Assembly: GCA_036971715.1 (NCBI GenBank)
Contig: JAVHJL010000011.1
Location: 248,001-312,000, forward strand
Reading direction: 5' to 3'
Source of the DNA: Arthrobotrys musiformis
Lineage: Eukaryota; Ascomycota; Orbiliomycetes; Orbiliales; Orbiliaceae
Length of the DNA stretch: 64,000 nt
Positions 11,797 through 22,976 of this stretch are shown here, one piece after another (positions within the stretch are counted from its first letter, which is position 1; the number at the start of each line of letters is the position of its first letter). The notes under the pieces were generated by a model, which made no database searches, was not told the DNA's origin, and worked only from the letters and a program-made list of their open reading frames with translations. A program made the position numbers and the translations under genes.

Positions 11797-13581
11797 TTAA
11801 AGGCTTCTCTCCCCTCGAGACCCCTTCTTCCGATCCAAGAGTTTCTTTCCGTTCTCTATGGGGGCAGAGTGGGAGTTATTTTGGTTAGACTTCACTATTC
11901 GCTGTTTTTTCTGTGGATGCCCGATATCACTTGCTCTCGGACTTACGACCAGTCGAGCAGGATTGGCCACCGAACTCGGTGTCGATTCAACGGTGTTTGG
12001 GTGATATCTCTTAAGATAAAGCATATTCCGCTTTGGGGCCGGCTCTTTGACTTCAGTTTGAGAGGCCTTCCGTTTTTTGCTTCCGACGGATGTGGTTTTG
12101 GTTAAAACCCGTTCAGTATCTGCAGGATTTGGATCCGCTGTCGGGCCCTGCGCTGGATCAACGGTCGCCAGAGGATAGCCCTTCAGGCGAAGTATATTTT
12201 TCCCCTGAGTCGATTCTTTAGCTCCAGCTTTAGAGGGGCCTTTCAGGTGGAGTATAACTTTATCCTTGGCGGATTGTTCAAGTTCAGCTTTGGTGGGGAC
12301 TCTCAGGCGGAGTATAACTTTCTCCTCGGCAGATTCTTCGAGTTCGGCTTTGGTGGGGACTCTCAGGTAGAGTATAATTTTATCTGAGGCTGGTTCTTGA
12401 CCCTCAGTCGGAGAAACTTTGCGTTTTCGCTTGCCCCCAACCGGCGCGCCGGAGAGATTGTTAGAATTGGATACTCCAGTAGTATGTTTGGAGGCCCTGG
12501 CCGTTTGGTTGCGCTTTCTGCGTTTCGTTTTTGACTGCCTTGGTGTATTGGCACTAGAATCCGAGGCCCTTCTCCTTTTGGAAGGCTCTTCTGGACTTTT
12601 CGGGGGGGTTAGAAGGCCAGTAGAGACTTGATTAACTGGCCGAGTTGAAGCCTGAGCGGAAGTTTGAATAGCACTCTGGGTGTGAGCCTGGGGAGAAGCT
12701 CTAATGGAATCCTGGGCTGAAGATTGACTTGACGATAGGGCTCTGGTAGCCATTTGTGCGGTCATTTGTGGAGGTACCTGTGTAGGACTCTCTTTGATCT
12801 TCGAATATGGGAAGCGGATCTCCGATCTGCAGGATTCATCGGTATAAAGCACAACGTCCCGAGGAAGATCATTGTTGTCGTCGTTGTTCCAGTATGCGTT
12901 AGAGGGGGCATCCCCATAGACATTGGGGACCCCCGGAATGACCTCACCACAAGTTCTCCTTGCTCTCCTATTGCTAGGGCAGAAGACTTTCATGGGCTGG
13001 AAATACCGCTGCCCGTCTATGATGTGAGTTTTGACAATATGTTCGACATCACAGAGAAGGGCGGGAATTACGTTGCCATCTTCGCCAGTGAACCCCGAGC
13101 TATGGATGACGTTTCCACGAAGGCTGCTCCCCAGTGGAATGTTGGAGATGCGGCAGTAGACTGGGCCGCTCATCCTCCAAGCTGGGTCGTATCCAGCGCG
13201 CTTATTGCCGCCCCTAGACGAGGATTTTGGCCTTTTTGACGCGCTGCTAGTGGATCTTTCAGACACAAATGAGCCGGTTTCATTCGAACTGGTCTCAGTG
13301 GTCTTACTAGATCCAGTTGCAGGCGTAGGCCTGTCGCCAAACAAACTCCCCACTTCCCTATTGGGATTTAAAACGCATACTCGGCGGATGCCGAGGGTGT
13401 AAGCACCCTTCGGCTTCTCAGTTTCGACGAGGTCCAGCTCTGAACACTTTTTGGAACCTTCCTCAGAGGTTTTATCACTGGTTTTCAGTGGGATTGACAG
13501 TTTCAGTTTTGTGTACTCGGTGTAGAAAGTGTCCACCTGATCTTCGCGAAGAAGATAGGCATAACCCATGCTAGCCGACAT
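11797..13581 (-). CDS. Orphan protein with 20-residue tandem repeats
   Basis: A 594-codon frame starts at ATG 13581. The N-terminal 260 residues look folded, with cysteines in VYCRISNIPLG, LLCDVEHIV, VFCPSN and TCGEVIPGVP. A Gln/Thr/Ser-rich linker follows. The C-terminal half carries basic nuclear-localisation-like runs (KRRKRNQ, GGKRKRKV, KKRKAS) and four to five copies of a 20-residue unit of the form KVILRLRVPTKAELEQSA. Inside the tail is a good intron signature (donor GTAAGT at 11946, branch CTAAC, acceptor CATAG ending at 11856). Using it would end the protein in another frame shortly after, so the 3' gene structure is uncertain. A nuclear role is only suggested by the basic motifs. Confidence 0.6.
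   Translation of the reverse strand: MSASMGYAYLLREDQVDTFYTEYTKLKLSIPLKTSDKTSEEGSKKCSELDLVETEKPKGAYTLGIRRVCVLNPNREVGSLFGDRPTPATGSSKTTETSSNETGSFVSERSTSSASKRPKSSSRGGNKRAGYDPAWRMSGPVYCRISNIPLGSSLRGNVIHSSGFTGEDGNVIPALLCDVEHIVKTHIIDGQRYFQPMKVFCPSNRRARRTCGEVIPGVPNVYGDAPSNAYWNNDDNNDLPRDVVLYTDESCRSEIRFPYSKIKESPTQVPPQMTAQMATRALSSSQSSAQDSIRASPQAHTQSAIQTSAQASTRPVNQVSTGLLTPPKSPEEPSKRRRASDSSANTPRQSKTKRRKRNQTARASKHTTGVSNSNNLSGAPVGGKRKRKVSPTEGQEPASDKIILYLRVPTKAELEESAEEKVILRLRVPTKAELEQSAKDKVILHLKGPSKAGAKESTQGKNILRLKGYPLATVDPAQGPTADPNPADTERVLTKTTSVGSKKRKASQTEVKEPAPKRNMLYLKRYHPNTVESTPSSVANPARLVVSPRASDIGHPQKKQRIVKSNQNNSHSAPIENGKKLLDRKKGSRGERSL
12181..12400 (-). repeat. 60-bp coding tandem repeats
   Basis: Four copies with a 60-bp period (landmarks at 12181, 12241, 12301 and 12361, each with CAGG-GAGTATAA-like sequence) encode a 20-residue unit. 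The two inner copies are nearly identical. A more diverged fifth copy lies near 12005-12030. Confidence 0.8.
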
Positions 13582-14714
13582 AGTGATGATGACACCGAAG
13601 TATATATTGATGTACCAAATAAAGTAGTCCCGTAGGAAAAGAAGAGTAGGTGATGATGATGAACGATAGGGACTAAGCCTTATACTGGAAGTATGAAGGA
13701 CTTGAAGATTGTTGAATGCGAAGCTGTTATTGTAGTTGGGAAGCTTTGATGTGGATGGAAGAGAGAGATGTTGGTGGGAGAAGAAGAGAAGTTCTGGAAA
13801 GAAGGCGAAGTGGGGGGGTTTAAATAGTCCACGAGGAGAACCTCAGACGGAGTCGAGCGAAAAGCACCCAACGTCTACGTAGACGTGTTCCCGTTGTCAA
13901 GCACCCAAACACCTGTAGATTCCATTGTGAGCCTCCCCTCAGGTTAGTACTCATCTCTGTCTTCATAAACTCTCATTGTATTCTATAAGATTACTACGAA
14001 ATCGAAATCTACAAAACCTCCTGTTCAACCTTCGAGTGTTCAAACCTCAGTTGTTGAATTTGGTGCATTTACATTCGAAATATTACACTCTACGGGTACC
14101 TATTTACAAGCACTCTAGATGATATTTTAAGATTTAATCACATTGATTTATTTCTTCTGGCTTCTGGTGAACCAGGATGGCAACTGTATTTCCTTGCAAG
14201 AAAAGGGAGACTCTCCATTACATCGAGGATAACCCTCATTCATTCTGAAACGCAAAAAAATTTTGGACGTTAAAAATTTCCAATTTTTTTTTGGCAGCGT
14301 TGATCAAAGAGTTGATCCAGCGCTGATTTGCAAGCTTGATAACCATGAGCGTTTTGATAACCACGAGGCCGAGGATGGTCGTACCAGCCAAGAGGTACAG
14401 AGAACTTACAGATTGTTTGCGCAGATATCGATAAGGAATATATATGTGCATGCATTGAAATATAAAACGTGGACACAGCTGGTGGCTAAGGAATACCGCA
14501 ATGGTCGATGTTGGGCAGCCAATTATTCGCTCATTTAATGAAGTGCTGGTGCTGTAGAATATATACCAATGGATTTCATGGGCAGATACGAATATCGCAG
14601 AGCTTAATATATATCAGATATCGACACAATACTCAAATTCAAGCAGGGTAACACAATCCAGGGATATTTTCCTTTTTTATATAAGATTCCAGTTGCCAAC
14701 TGGTAGCTATAGAG
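13582..14714. other. Intergenic with promoter of the repeat-containing gene
   Basis: About 1.1 kb. It holds a TATTTAAA box (minus strand, 13827-13820) about 240 nt upstream of the ATG at 13581, and a 16-bp palindrome just beyond it. The rest is AT-rich with no supported gene. Confidence 0.55.
13872..13887. promoter_or_regulatory. Perfect 16-bp palindrome, candidate operator
   Basis: ACGTCTACGTAGACGT is a perfect palindrome with two outer ACGT cores and a central TACGTA. It lies about 45 nt upstream of the TATTTAAA box of the gene starting at 13581. A direct repeat AGCACCCAA flanks it at 13864-13872 and 13901-13909. A dimeric transcription-factor site is inferred. Confidence 0.5.
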
Positions 14715-16538
14715 CTACTCTTCAAAGCAATACTCGTCCTCTTCCCTCCAAAATGCATACACAGGACCCGTCCCACGGCCAGGACGACTGATATCCGCCA
14801 ATTTCCACTTTTGCAAATAATAATCCCAGGCCAATGGCCTCTCAATATCTTGTGCTGCGTCCCTAAAGCGATAAATCTGGAACAGCCACTCCATATATGT
14901 CTTTTTATCGTAAACAACTTCAAACTCCCGTCCTTTCAAAATCTTAACCAGCTCTTTATCATTAGTAGTCCATGTTTCTAGCCAATCTTCCGTAGAATTC
15001 ATTTTTTTTCTCATATGACCAATACAAAAATGCATATTTAACACGCGGAGCCGGGGACAATGCTTTAACAAATCCTCAACCATCGGTGTTATATAGTTCC
15101 TCACCGGCTGCGTTTTCCAGAAAGAAATCATCAAATTCTCAAGACGTTTGCATTTCCTCAAGGATACTTTGGCGAGGTTATCGTCAGTGTCGTGCCATGA
15201 CCACTGCCCCTCTACTGCAGAGTAGACCTTCAAAGTTTTCAGTCGAGGGGCTAGAACGGGGAGGATGTTTTGCCAGAAGTCTTCAGCGGGGTAAGGCTCC
15301 ATCGGCACTCCTAGTTCCCCACGGATCTCTAGGTGTGTGAGTGTATCCTTCATCGATGGAAGTTCATGGCCGATGAGTTGAGAGTACCTCGTCAACGCTA
15401 GTTTCTCAAGCTTGATGCCAGACGCGGACAGCGTTTTTAATAAGCCGGCGATTCGGGTAGAGTCGTCTCCTTGTCCAGTATTTTCGCTTGTCAATTCCAA
15501 GCTCTTAAGGTCCTTGAATAAAAGTCGTGGCACGGGTTTTATGAATTTGGCGTCCATCATTTTGACCTGCAGTCTTTCCAATCCCTCGATTTTCAACAAC
15601 GCACTCCATAAGTTTTCTGCTGCGTCTTCATGTGTGTAGCAAAGGCGGGTATCCACCTGCAATCCTCTGATATCAGGGCACCTTGCCAGTGTTTCAATGA
15701 CAGGGTCGATTTCAGATTCCGCAATAGGCGAGATGGAGTGTGGGTTGAAAGATATGTCTAAATTATCGCAGTCTGATATTGGGTCGAGGAACATTTCAAT
15801 GGTTTGGAGGTTGCGGAAGACGTGGCAGATGCTAAGGATATGGGAACGGGTGTGTGCTGGTTTGCAGATATGCGTGAGGAGGCGACGGGTCTGTTTGTAG
15901 GGCATCACGTCTGATATGTGCACTCTGTCTTTACCCTCAGCTAATCATTTTCACACAGATTTTTATATCAAAAGGATATTCAATAGGGAAAGGGACAGGG
16001 CATACCTTAACTCTTTTAACTGCCCCCACCGTCTTGCAACCTTTTCAAATACCTCCTCAAAGGTATCCAAAAACAGTTCTCCTTCCAGAAGCCCTACCAG
16101 CTCTTCAAAGTCCATTTTATCGCCTCCGGGACGGACTCTAGCCATCCTCCCTTCGGCTTCATGTTGTTTCAAAATAGCAGGGCTCACAACGAACGGATAC
16201 CGCACGTCCACCGTCATTTTCCTAACATACTGGAATATCCCATCGGGCGATGTGTTGTTTTTGTTGTAATCTTCGGGGGCCTCGGACTCGGGATCCTCGC
16301 TGTAGCTAAAGCGGGAAAGTTCGGTGACGTACTTCGATTTACTTATCAGCCGTTCGTGGGAATTATGACGGTTCCCCAAGCGTAAAGTTATCGAGTGAAA
16401 CAATAGCGATGCGGTGGTTGAGGTGATAATTGGGTTCGAAGGGAAAGCTAGTCGAAGGGATTTTAGGTCTTGGGTGGTAAGGTACTTGGACGTGATTTCG
16501 GTCACAAGTTCGTAGGGAAGGGATGTTATATCTGCCAT
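14715..16538 (-). CDS. F-box protein with leucine-rich-repeat-like region
   Basis: Two exons, 16538..16006 and 15924..14715, encode about 580 residues. The intron is 15925..16005 (donor GTATGC, acceptor CAG). The ATG at 16538 has A at -3 and G at +4. The F-box is at residues 4-40 (ITSLPYELVTEITSKYLTT followed by QDLKSLRLAFP). The remainder is a run of leucine-spaced segments (LKSLELTSEN, LEKLALTRYS, LTHLEIRGEL, LKTLKVYSA, LENLMISFW, LRVLNMHFC) typical of substrate-binding repeats. By family, it would act as a substrate adaptor of an SCF (Skp1-Cullin-F-box) ubiquitin ligase; the substrate is unknown. It is followed by another F-box gene on the same strand. Confidence 0.8.
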
Positions 16539-16854
16539 CTTTTTATTCGACTTGTTTTTCAATTATCAATTGAGGAGTTCTGGGTATGTTTCTATGTACC
16601 CCCAAGACCTTAGGAATCGAAGTTGAAAGAAAGTTTGGCAGGTCTCGGAAAGTAAGCTTAAATATTTGTGTTACGGAAAGGATCCAGACGGACCTTAAAA
16701 TACCACCCGCTCAACGCCAGCGATATCACAAATCCAGTACAACTGCCTTGAAGGCGAAAATTGCCGCTCGGGGCAATCACGAAGAAAGGAAGAGCGTGGA
16801 AAGTGAAGCAAAGCGAAGCGAAGTTTTGAGCTGGCCATCAGTATCGCCTAAAGG
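16539..16854. other. Short intergenic region between two F-box genes
   Basis: 316 bp holding the promoter of the 14715-16538 gene and the 3' end of the next minus-strand gene. A purine run with repeated GAAGC/AAGCG motifs lies around 16795-16830. Confidence 0.5.
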
Positions 16855-18294
16855 TCAGTCTCTACTTTGTGCGGTCGAGGGACGGGGCTGCGGATATCCA
16901 AAATCCGGGCTCCAATACCCCCACTCTATTAGCCTCCAATCATCCCACACCGCTGCCCACCAATCTACTCCAGGAAGGATAATATCCGGGTCCGCCACAG
17001 CACATAAAATCCAATACCACACCGCGACACCCCTCCCTTGGATCGTGACAAAAGGCTCCTCATACAGCTCCCTCTCACTCTCCCTTACCGCGAAGCTCAT
17101 GAGTGGCCTTACATGCGGTCTGGTATCATTCGTCTCCTTCTCGTCACTGAGGTGATAGTGCGATCGCGTCATGACGGTGAGGTAGTAGCAGAGGTTTCCA
17201 GGACACGGGTCCTTTGATATATATAGATGCTTCATACGGAATAGATAATCGTTGCACTCTATAGCAGTTTTGATCTGTGGGAACGGGGAGCGACGAATGA
17301 TACCCTCAATAATCGTCTTCAGAGCTGAAACATCTCCCACGGATTCTAATAGACCTTTCATGTTGTGCCGGAAAATATTTCCAATGAGATCTCTACGGCT
17401 GTGGCCTAGTTCTCGATCCGGGGATCTATCGTGGCATGTTGCTACAAATTTAAAATTGATGTCAACGGGAAACTCTCAAGGATTATACTACTAGAAGGCA
17501 ATAGTACACTTACGGCTCGGCAGCTCGATGTCATTTTCATCGATAACTTTATCCACCCAACCAATGACCCAATGCGCCAAAATTTCCATAACCTTCGTAT
17601 CCCAGAACCCCCACTCAGCGGCAATGTGATCATACATCCTCTTCGTGTCCCTCTGTTTCCCTCTACCGAACGAATACGGATGAAATTCAGATTCGTATTG
17701 AGTGCCATATAGGATCTTCCATATCCATAGGTGGTAAAACCCTCTCACGACGCGGGCGTATTCGTTCATCGATGGCTCTGGTGTGCCCTCCACGCACGGA
17801 GGGAGTTTGTACGCCCCTGATGGGTTTCGGGAGTTCCCCGGGGGGTATGGCCAGACAGGGCATACCCGCCCTTCTAGAAATTTATCCGCGGCGGTGACAA
17901 TCACCTTATGGTTTTGCTTGACGGCAATGATGGTATCCGGGTCTTCATTATGGGGGACCTCGAACCCGTCGAACTTCTCGTCAACATAGTCTGATACCGC
18001 AGATCTGAAGTCAGACCAGATTTCAGGAGTGAACGGGACATTTGTCTTGTTTGTGAGCGAGACTATCAGACGTGCCTCGGGGTCGTATCTATCGAAGAGG
18101 GCTCTTTTGAGGAGCTGCCTGCGGTGGTGGTAATAGGAGGTATAGAAGAGACGTGATGAGAGGATTGCGGAGGTGATATCTTGCCAAGTCGGGAGCATAG
18201 TCAGGACTATATACCGGATATCGTGGGGGAGTGATTCTACTGTCGCCATTTTCAATTTTTTGTCGTCCGAATTCGTGGTTACTTCAAAATTCAT
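16855..18294 (-). CDS. F-box-like protein
   Basis: Exons 18294..17514 and 17441..16855 give about 455 residues. The intron 17442..17513 (72 nt) has donor GTAAGT, a TTGAC branch and acceptor TTTGTAG; the join reads IELPSPTCHDRSPDRELGH in frame. The F-box-like segment is ESLPHDIRYIVLTMLPTWQD, continuing ITSAILSSRLF. An internal ATG at 18249 (ATGGCGACAG) starts right before it and may be the true start. The rest lacks regular leucine repeats and is rich in Trp and Tyr (HLWIWKILYGTQYESEF; WYWILCAV; WWAAVWDDWRLIEWGYW). Family role is as an SCF adaptor; the substrate is unknown. Confidence 0.7.
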
Positions 18295-19182
18295 TATATA
18301 TCCTTAATTCTATTTGAACAACTGAAATTAACCTCGATATCTCGGAAGCCTGTCTTGAAACCAGATTCGATCGTTAGGCTCTGCATATGAGATGCGAAAG
18401 TTAGAGTGATATGTAAAAGCCAGGTAGGTGGGCCAGCAGTGGAAAGATGGAATTGATTGGAATTAGCTTAGTAAAGGGGTATATCCTAAGGGAGATGTAG
18501 CCAAGTAGATGGCAATGTTTCCATGTTTCTAGAAGATCACGAATCGATAGTGCCCTGGGTCTTTATATACAGTATCGCGTGGTCACGTGTGTTTATGGGA
18601 CGGGCATAATATTTCCCAATTTGGCAGAGAGGGAATTTCACCGAATGTGGTACCAGTTTAGGCGGTCTCGTACCCGGCCCACTGGTGCACACGGTGCAGG
18701 CTAGCTAGCCCCCACAGTCTTCTAGCTTCTGTCCATCAATTTAAACCATTTTAAGAGTTTCGTCCGCAGTCTGCGAGATAAATTAAAAGAGACAATATGG
18801 CTAAACTTACACCTACACGCACATCTATATTCCCGTGTTCTCTATGCTTTATAATTTAAACACTTCTTTTGCATAATCAATTGTATGTCCGTATTTGTAA
18901 GCCAAATATTAGGGTATATCTCAAGATGGGTAAATATAAACTTGCCACAATCCAACTTTAAGTAGTGCATTCGGGAAGATTTTTGGACATAACTTTTCTG
19001 AGGAAGTGCTCTAGTACATAATTTTGTCTACAAGCCGCCAAATCGAAAAGGAATAGAAACTTTGTTCACTGAAAAACGATATATACATGGATATGGATAG
19101 ATATAAAAATTTGACAGTGCAAACCAGCAATAGGTATACAAATTAAATGGGACGCGAACCCGACTAGCTGAATGGCGACAGC
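18295..19182. other. Intergenic with E-box-like palindrome
   Basis: About 0.9 kb. CACGTG at 18584-18589 lies about 290 nt upstream of the F-box-like gene starting at 18294. The remainder is AT-rich and probably holds the 3' UTR of the xylanase gene. Confidence 0.45.
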
Positions 19183-20615
19183 CTAAGAGTTGATACCAGC
19201 AACGAAGCCATTATAAGCAGCCTTCTTCTGAAAGTTCTCGTCCCAGAGCAATGGGTGGCGTCCCGTGATCCAAGTGTTTTTATCAGACACACCCCCTAAT
19301 TAGAAGCCCACAGATTAGCAAGTGCTCCCGCACATAAACAACACCACATCCCAAGGAATATGTTTGGGGTGAAAACTCACAGACGGTGATACCAGTGCAA
19401 GCACTAGTACCCATACAAGCCGACACAATGGTCTTATAATCATTACTCTGTTGCGTCAATAAAGCCGAAGAAGACGCCGTGGATGGGAATGCGATATCCA
19501 ATTCTGTGATTTGGACTTCACAACCGGTACCAGCTAGCATTGTCAGGGTATTCTTGTAGCTTGCGATGCTGCTATCGCCGACTCCAACGTGGGTTTGGGT
19601 GCCCACGCAGTCGATAGGTGCGCCGCGGGCTTTTAAGTCTTTGACGACTTGGATGAAGGTGTTTAGTTTTGCACCGGTGTAGTTGATGTTGTAGCTACGA
19701 CCCTCACATATCAGCTATCATGTACCATTCAGAAAATGAGGAAGATATAGAAGTCCCATGAAAATAGACTTACTCGTTCAAACAAAGCTTAGCATTCGGA
19801 TCCGCAGCTTTAGCAGCCTTAAAAGCGACATCCAAGAACGTCCAATCCCCAAACACCTGCGAGAAAACCGAACTCCTCATCCCGCCTCCGTCGGCAATAA
19901 CCTCGTTCGCCACATCCCACGCATAAATCTTGCCTTTATACCTTCCAGCAACGGCAGCAGCGTGGTTTTGGATTACGGTCGTCAAAGTGGCTTTATTGTT
20001 GATGTTCTTGACCCATTGGGGTAGCTGCGAGTGCCAAAGGAGGGTATGACCACGCACTTGCTTTCCGTTGGACTGTGCGAAGTTTACGAGGATATCAGCT
20101 GTACCCCAGTTGTATGAACCCTGGTTTGGCTCGATGGACTCCCATTTCATCGAGTTTTCGGGCGTGATGGAGCCAGCCTCAGTGCGGAGAATGTCAGATA
20201 TCGAGGCGTCGTTGAACTGGCTGGACCCATCGGCGGCGAAACCGACGTATTTTTTCCCTTTGGATTTAATGAGGCTGTCGAGACCCGTCCCGGCTGGTTG
20301 GGCGGTTGTGCGGGTTGTCGTGGCAGCTGTTGTTCCCGGCGTGGTAGTACGGGTGGTGGTTGCTGCTGTGGTGGTTTGTTGAGTGCCGCCGGGGACGCAC
20401 TGGGCGTAGTAGGCGTTTTGGGTAGTGCAAGTCGCGGCAGCGACACAGTTCGTGGGGCCAGTGTATCCAATGCCGCCGCCTTTTCATTGTGTTCATGCTT
20501 AGCCTTGCGCAGGATATCAGAGGGACGGAAGGTTGGACTTACATTGACCCCAGAGGGACTGCTGGGCGAACACCAACACCGGCGCGGATATCGCGAGGAG
20601 GACGCTCACTTTCAT
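19183..20615 (-). CDS. Secreted endo-1,4-beta-xylanase, GH10 with N-terminal CBM1
   Basis: Cleaves internal beta-1,4 bonds of xylan. Exons 20615..20543, 20479..19774, 19694..19381 and 19295..19183 give about 401 residues; introns are 63, 79 and 85 nt. Residues 1-18 are a signal peptide (MKVSVLLAISAPVLVFAQ). Residues 20-54 are a fungal cellulose-binding module (WGQCGGIGYTGPTNC and QNAYYAQC). A Thr-rich linker follows, then the GH10 barrel: ITPENSMKWESIEP, HTLLWHSQLPQWV, WDVANEV with acid/base Glu217, and QITELDI with nucleophile Glu324. The exon joins restore LCLNDYNINY and ITVWGVSDKNTWI, both standard in GH10. Length and order match secreted fungal xylanases. Induction on plant cell wall is expected from the family; the sequence shows only weak candidate sites. 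Confidence 0.96.
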
Positions 20616-22379
20616 ATTGGACTATATGATAGCCGGTATCAATTCGAGATTGTGCGTCTATGTGGAATATTCGAATATTGGCCTTTCGAATTCGTAGCCT
20701 TGACCCTGAGGAATACGACTCGATATCATGTTCGAATGACCCCCCCTTATATACACAATATATCAATATGGAATGGGATATTGGGCAGTTGGCTATAGTC
20801 CAATGCGCGATTTGAAGCCCGGATCTTAGTCCCGAGATCTTTCAAGAACCAAAATATTTCCATCAATAGGATACTCTCAGATATATTAGGGCTTAAAAAA
20901 CGGAAAGGAGAATTGAAGGATCGAGAACGTTCGTGGCGTATATCGGAGAGGGCGGAACCAGTTCCACTGAATCGACTAGTCGACTATACGGCATCTGGGT
21001 ACATGTAGTGTACCATAGTTTGATAAGGCATGGATCGGAAACCCTCGAAAAAAGACCCGGCATGTTACATCCTAGCCCTCAAAAACCCTATCCTTCAAGT
21101 CATATCGACAGCCGTATAGAGTCTAGAACAAGGGAAATGCCTGTCGCCTGTAAAAACGTGCACTTCGCACCACATACATGGTACCAAAAAGCCCATCGAT
21201 ATCTGCAGGCATCCATGCTTAAAGTCGCCAAGGGCGAGCGGTGGAGTCCGGTCTTAAGAATAGTATCCTTCCTAAACAGTCCACAAGGCAGACTCGACTC
21301 CAGGCGGTGATCCCATGGTTCGTGCTCCTCGGCTACAAGATTTCAGTCAAGATGAGACGGACGAGGCTCGGTTATGTTTGCAAACTACCTCTCTACCATG
21401 GGGAGGGGAGAAAGTTTACCGGAATGTTTTAAAATGTGAGGAAGTGGAGATGCGGCATGGGTGCTGGGTTACATAATTTGGATCGGGATTGGCTGTTTTG
21501 GGCGGAGCAGGGATTTTGGAATGGGTAATATCAAATTCCCAATGAATGGCAAGGGCCGGGGACCCCGGTGGGGCTTGCTGACTTAGATATTATATATAAC
21601 TCCTTAAGAACTTTAATGGTAAGTATGCCCAGCGGAAAGGATCGATATTATGGTCTTTCGTATTTTTGGTGTCGTATTCCGCGTCTGGAAAGATCTTATG
21701 GAAAGTGTTTTCAACGTCCTTTCAACAGCAGTTGAAAGCGTCCAATTAACTCCAAAGCACTTCGATACCGGTATACCAATACGTTCGAATTCTACTACCT
21801 AGATAGCTAGCTTCAGCTCCAGTGGTCAATATACAAGGTGGATCTCTACGATACGTGGGGAGAAATAAAAGTACCTTGCCTTCCCATTCTCCAACGTGCC
21901 CTCCTATACGATGCCCAATCCAGTAATACGGTCCCAAGTTTACAAAAAAATGGCCCGCGCATCTGCCTAATTCCCCTGTCCCTGGAAACGTTTTACCGTC
22001 GGCCCGTAGTTATTACCCAGACATCTGACATGCAACACCAAAAACATAACAATTCGACTTTAGTAACGTTATACATTGTTGATAAATGCGAGATATATTG
22101 AGAACCTATTGTCGCTACCGCGACCATTATTAAGCCGGCGGAGGAGTGGAAGGAGTTTTTGTTATCTGAGGCTATGTCGATTAAATGTAGGTTTCGGCTT
22201 CCATTGGCATACATGAAGATCGATATTCGGGCCGCGAACTTCTTTCATGGGAACATCACAATGAACCTTAGCGTAAGGTCGATATGGGATGATATTCTCT
22301 CAAAAGGCAGCTATAAGTCTTGAAAAAAAAATATTTTGTTGGATAGATTCGTAGCCGATTTTATACTCCTCCATCGACT
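20616..22379. other. Xylanase promoter and gene-poor region
   Basis: About 1.76 kb between genes on the minus strand. The 300 bp next to 20615 holds a TATA box (20753-20746) and two GGC(A/T)3 motifs of the kind bound by Xyr1/XlnR regulators (20791-20796 and 20890-20895). Such short motifs are common by chance. The remaining sequence shows only short unsupported frames. Confidence 0.5.
20746..20753 (-). promoter_or_regulatory. TATA box of the xylanase gene
   Basis: On the minus strand the sequence reads TATATAAG, 131-138 nt upstream of the xylanase ATG at 20615. Confidence 0.55.
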
Positions 22380-22976
22380 CTAGCTCTTTTCAACCGCAGT
22401 CCACCAACCTTCCGAACCCATGGGGAGCTCAGAGAACATCGTCTGGGAGTCATGCATATCCAGCAGATAGCGAGCGTCCAGCAATGTCCTCTGGTAGTAC
22501 TTGATCTTCCAACGGATAAGATCTATCTTTGGTTGGTATATATCCCTGGTCGGTTTGTCTTCGTCGTACTCAAATTTAAGTATGGCATCCAGTTTCTCCT
22601 CCAGCTCTTCCACTCTGTTCTCACCAGCCTTTTTCTAAATATTCCCTGTCAGCTATGAGATTCCATTGAAGATAACGAACTCAGGGATTTAGGAAAGACA
22701 TACAAGATTAAGCAACATTACTCTCTCCGGAATGAGCTTTTGATCTTTTAAGGCCTGGTAGATCAGATACCAACTCTTCGTGTATGTGATATCCTTATAG
22801 TGCTCGCTGGCATCAGGACGGGTAGCTTCACCGGAGAAGAGCCCGACTTCGAGATTGGTATTGTGGACTTCATTAATATCCAGCCGTTCCCGTTCTAGGG
22901 CTTTGGGATTTGGGGAGCCTTGACGCTTTGTGCGACGGGTGGCGAGAGCCTGTTCTAGCTGACGGAGGGAGTTCAT
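22380..22976 (-). CDS. Orphan helical protein, member of the 22-37 kb gene block
   Basis: Exons 22976..22704 and 22634..22380 give about 175 residues. The intron is 22635..22703 (69 nt, donor GTATGT, acceptor TTTAG) in phase 0. The product is charged and helical in appearance (SLRQLEQALATRR; ENRVEELEEKLDAIL). Just before the intron is SWYLIYQALKDQKLIPERVM, which resembles LWFKVWVQMRHDYIQESYMP before the intron of the gene at 34388. Just after it, exon 2 continues through RDIY to QTMFSELP and a Trp-containing tail, again like that gene. No signal peptide or known domain. It is the only minus-strand member of the block. Confidence 0.65.

Noticed and set aside
19141..19180. T-loop-like GGGTTCGCGTCCC on the minus strand, possible tRNA
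   Set aside because: The invariant A of the T-loop is replaced and no A-box or acceptor stem could be found.
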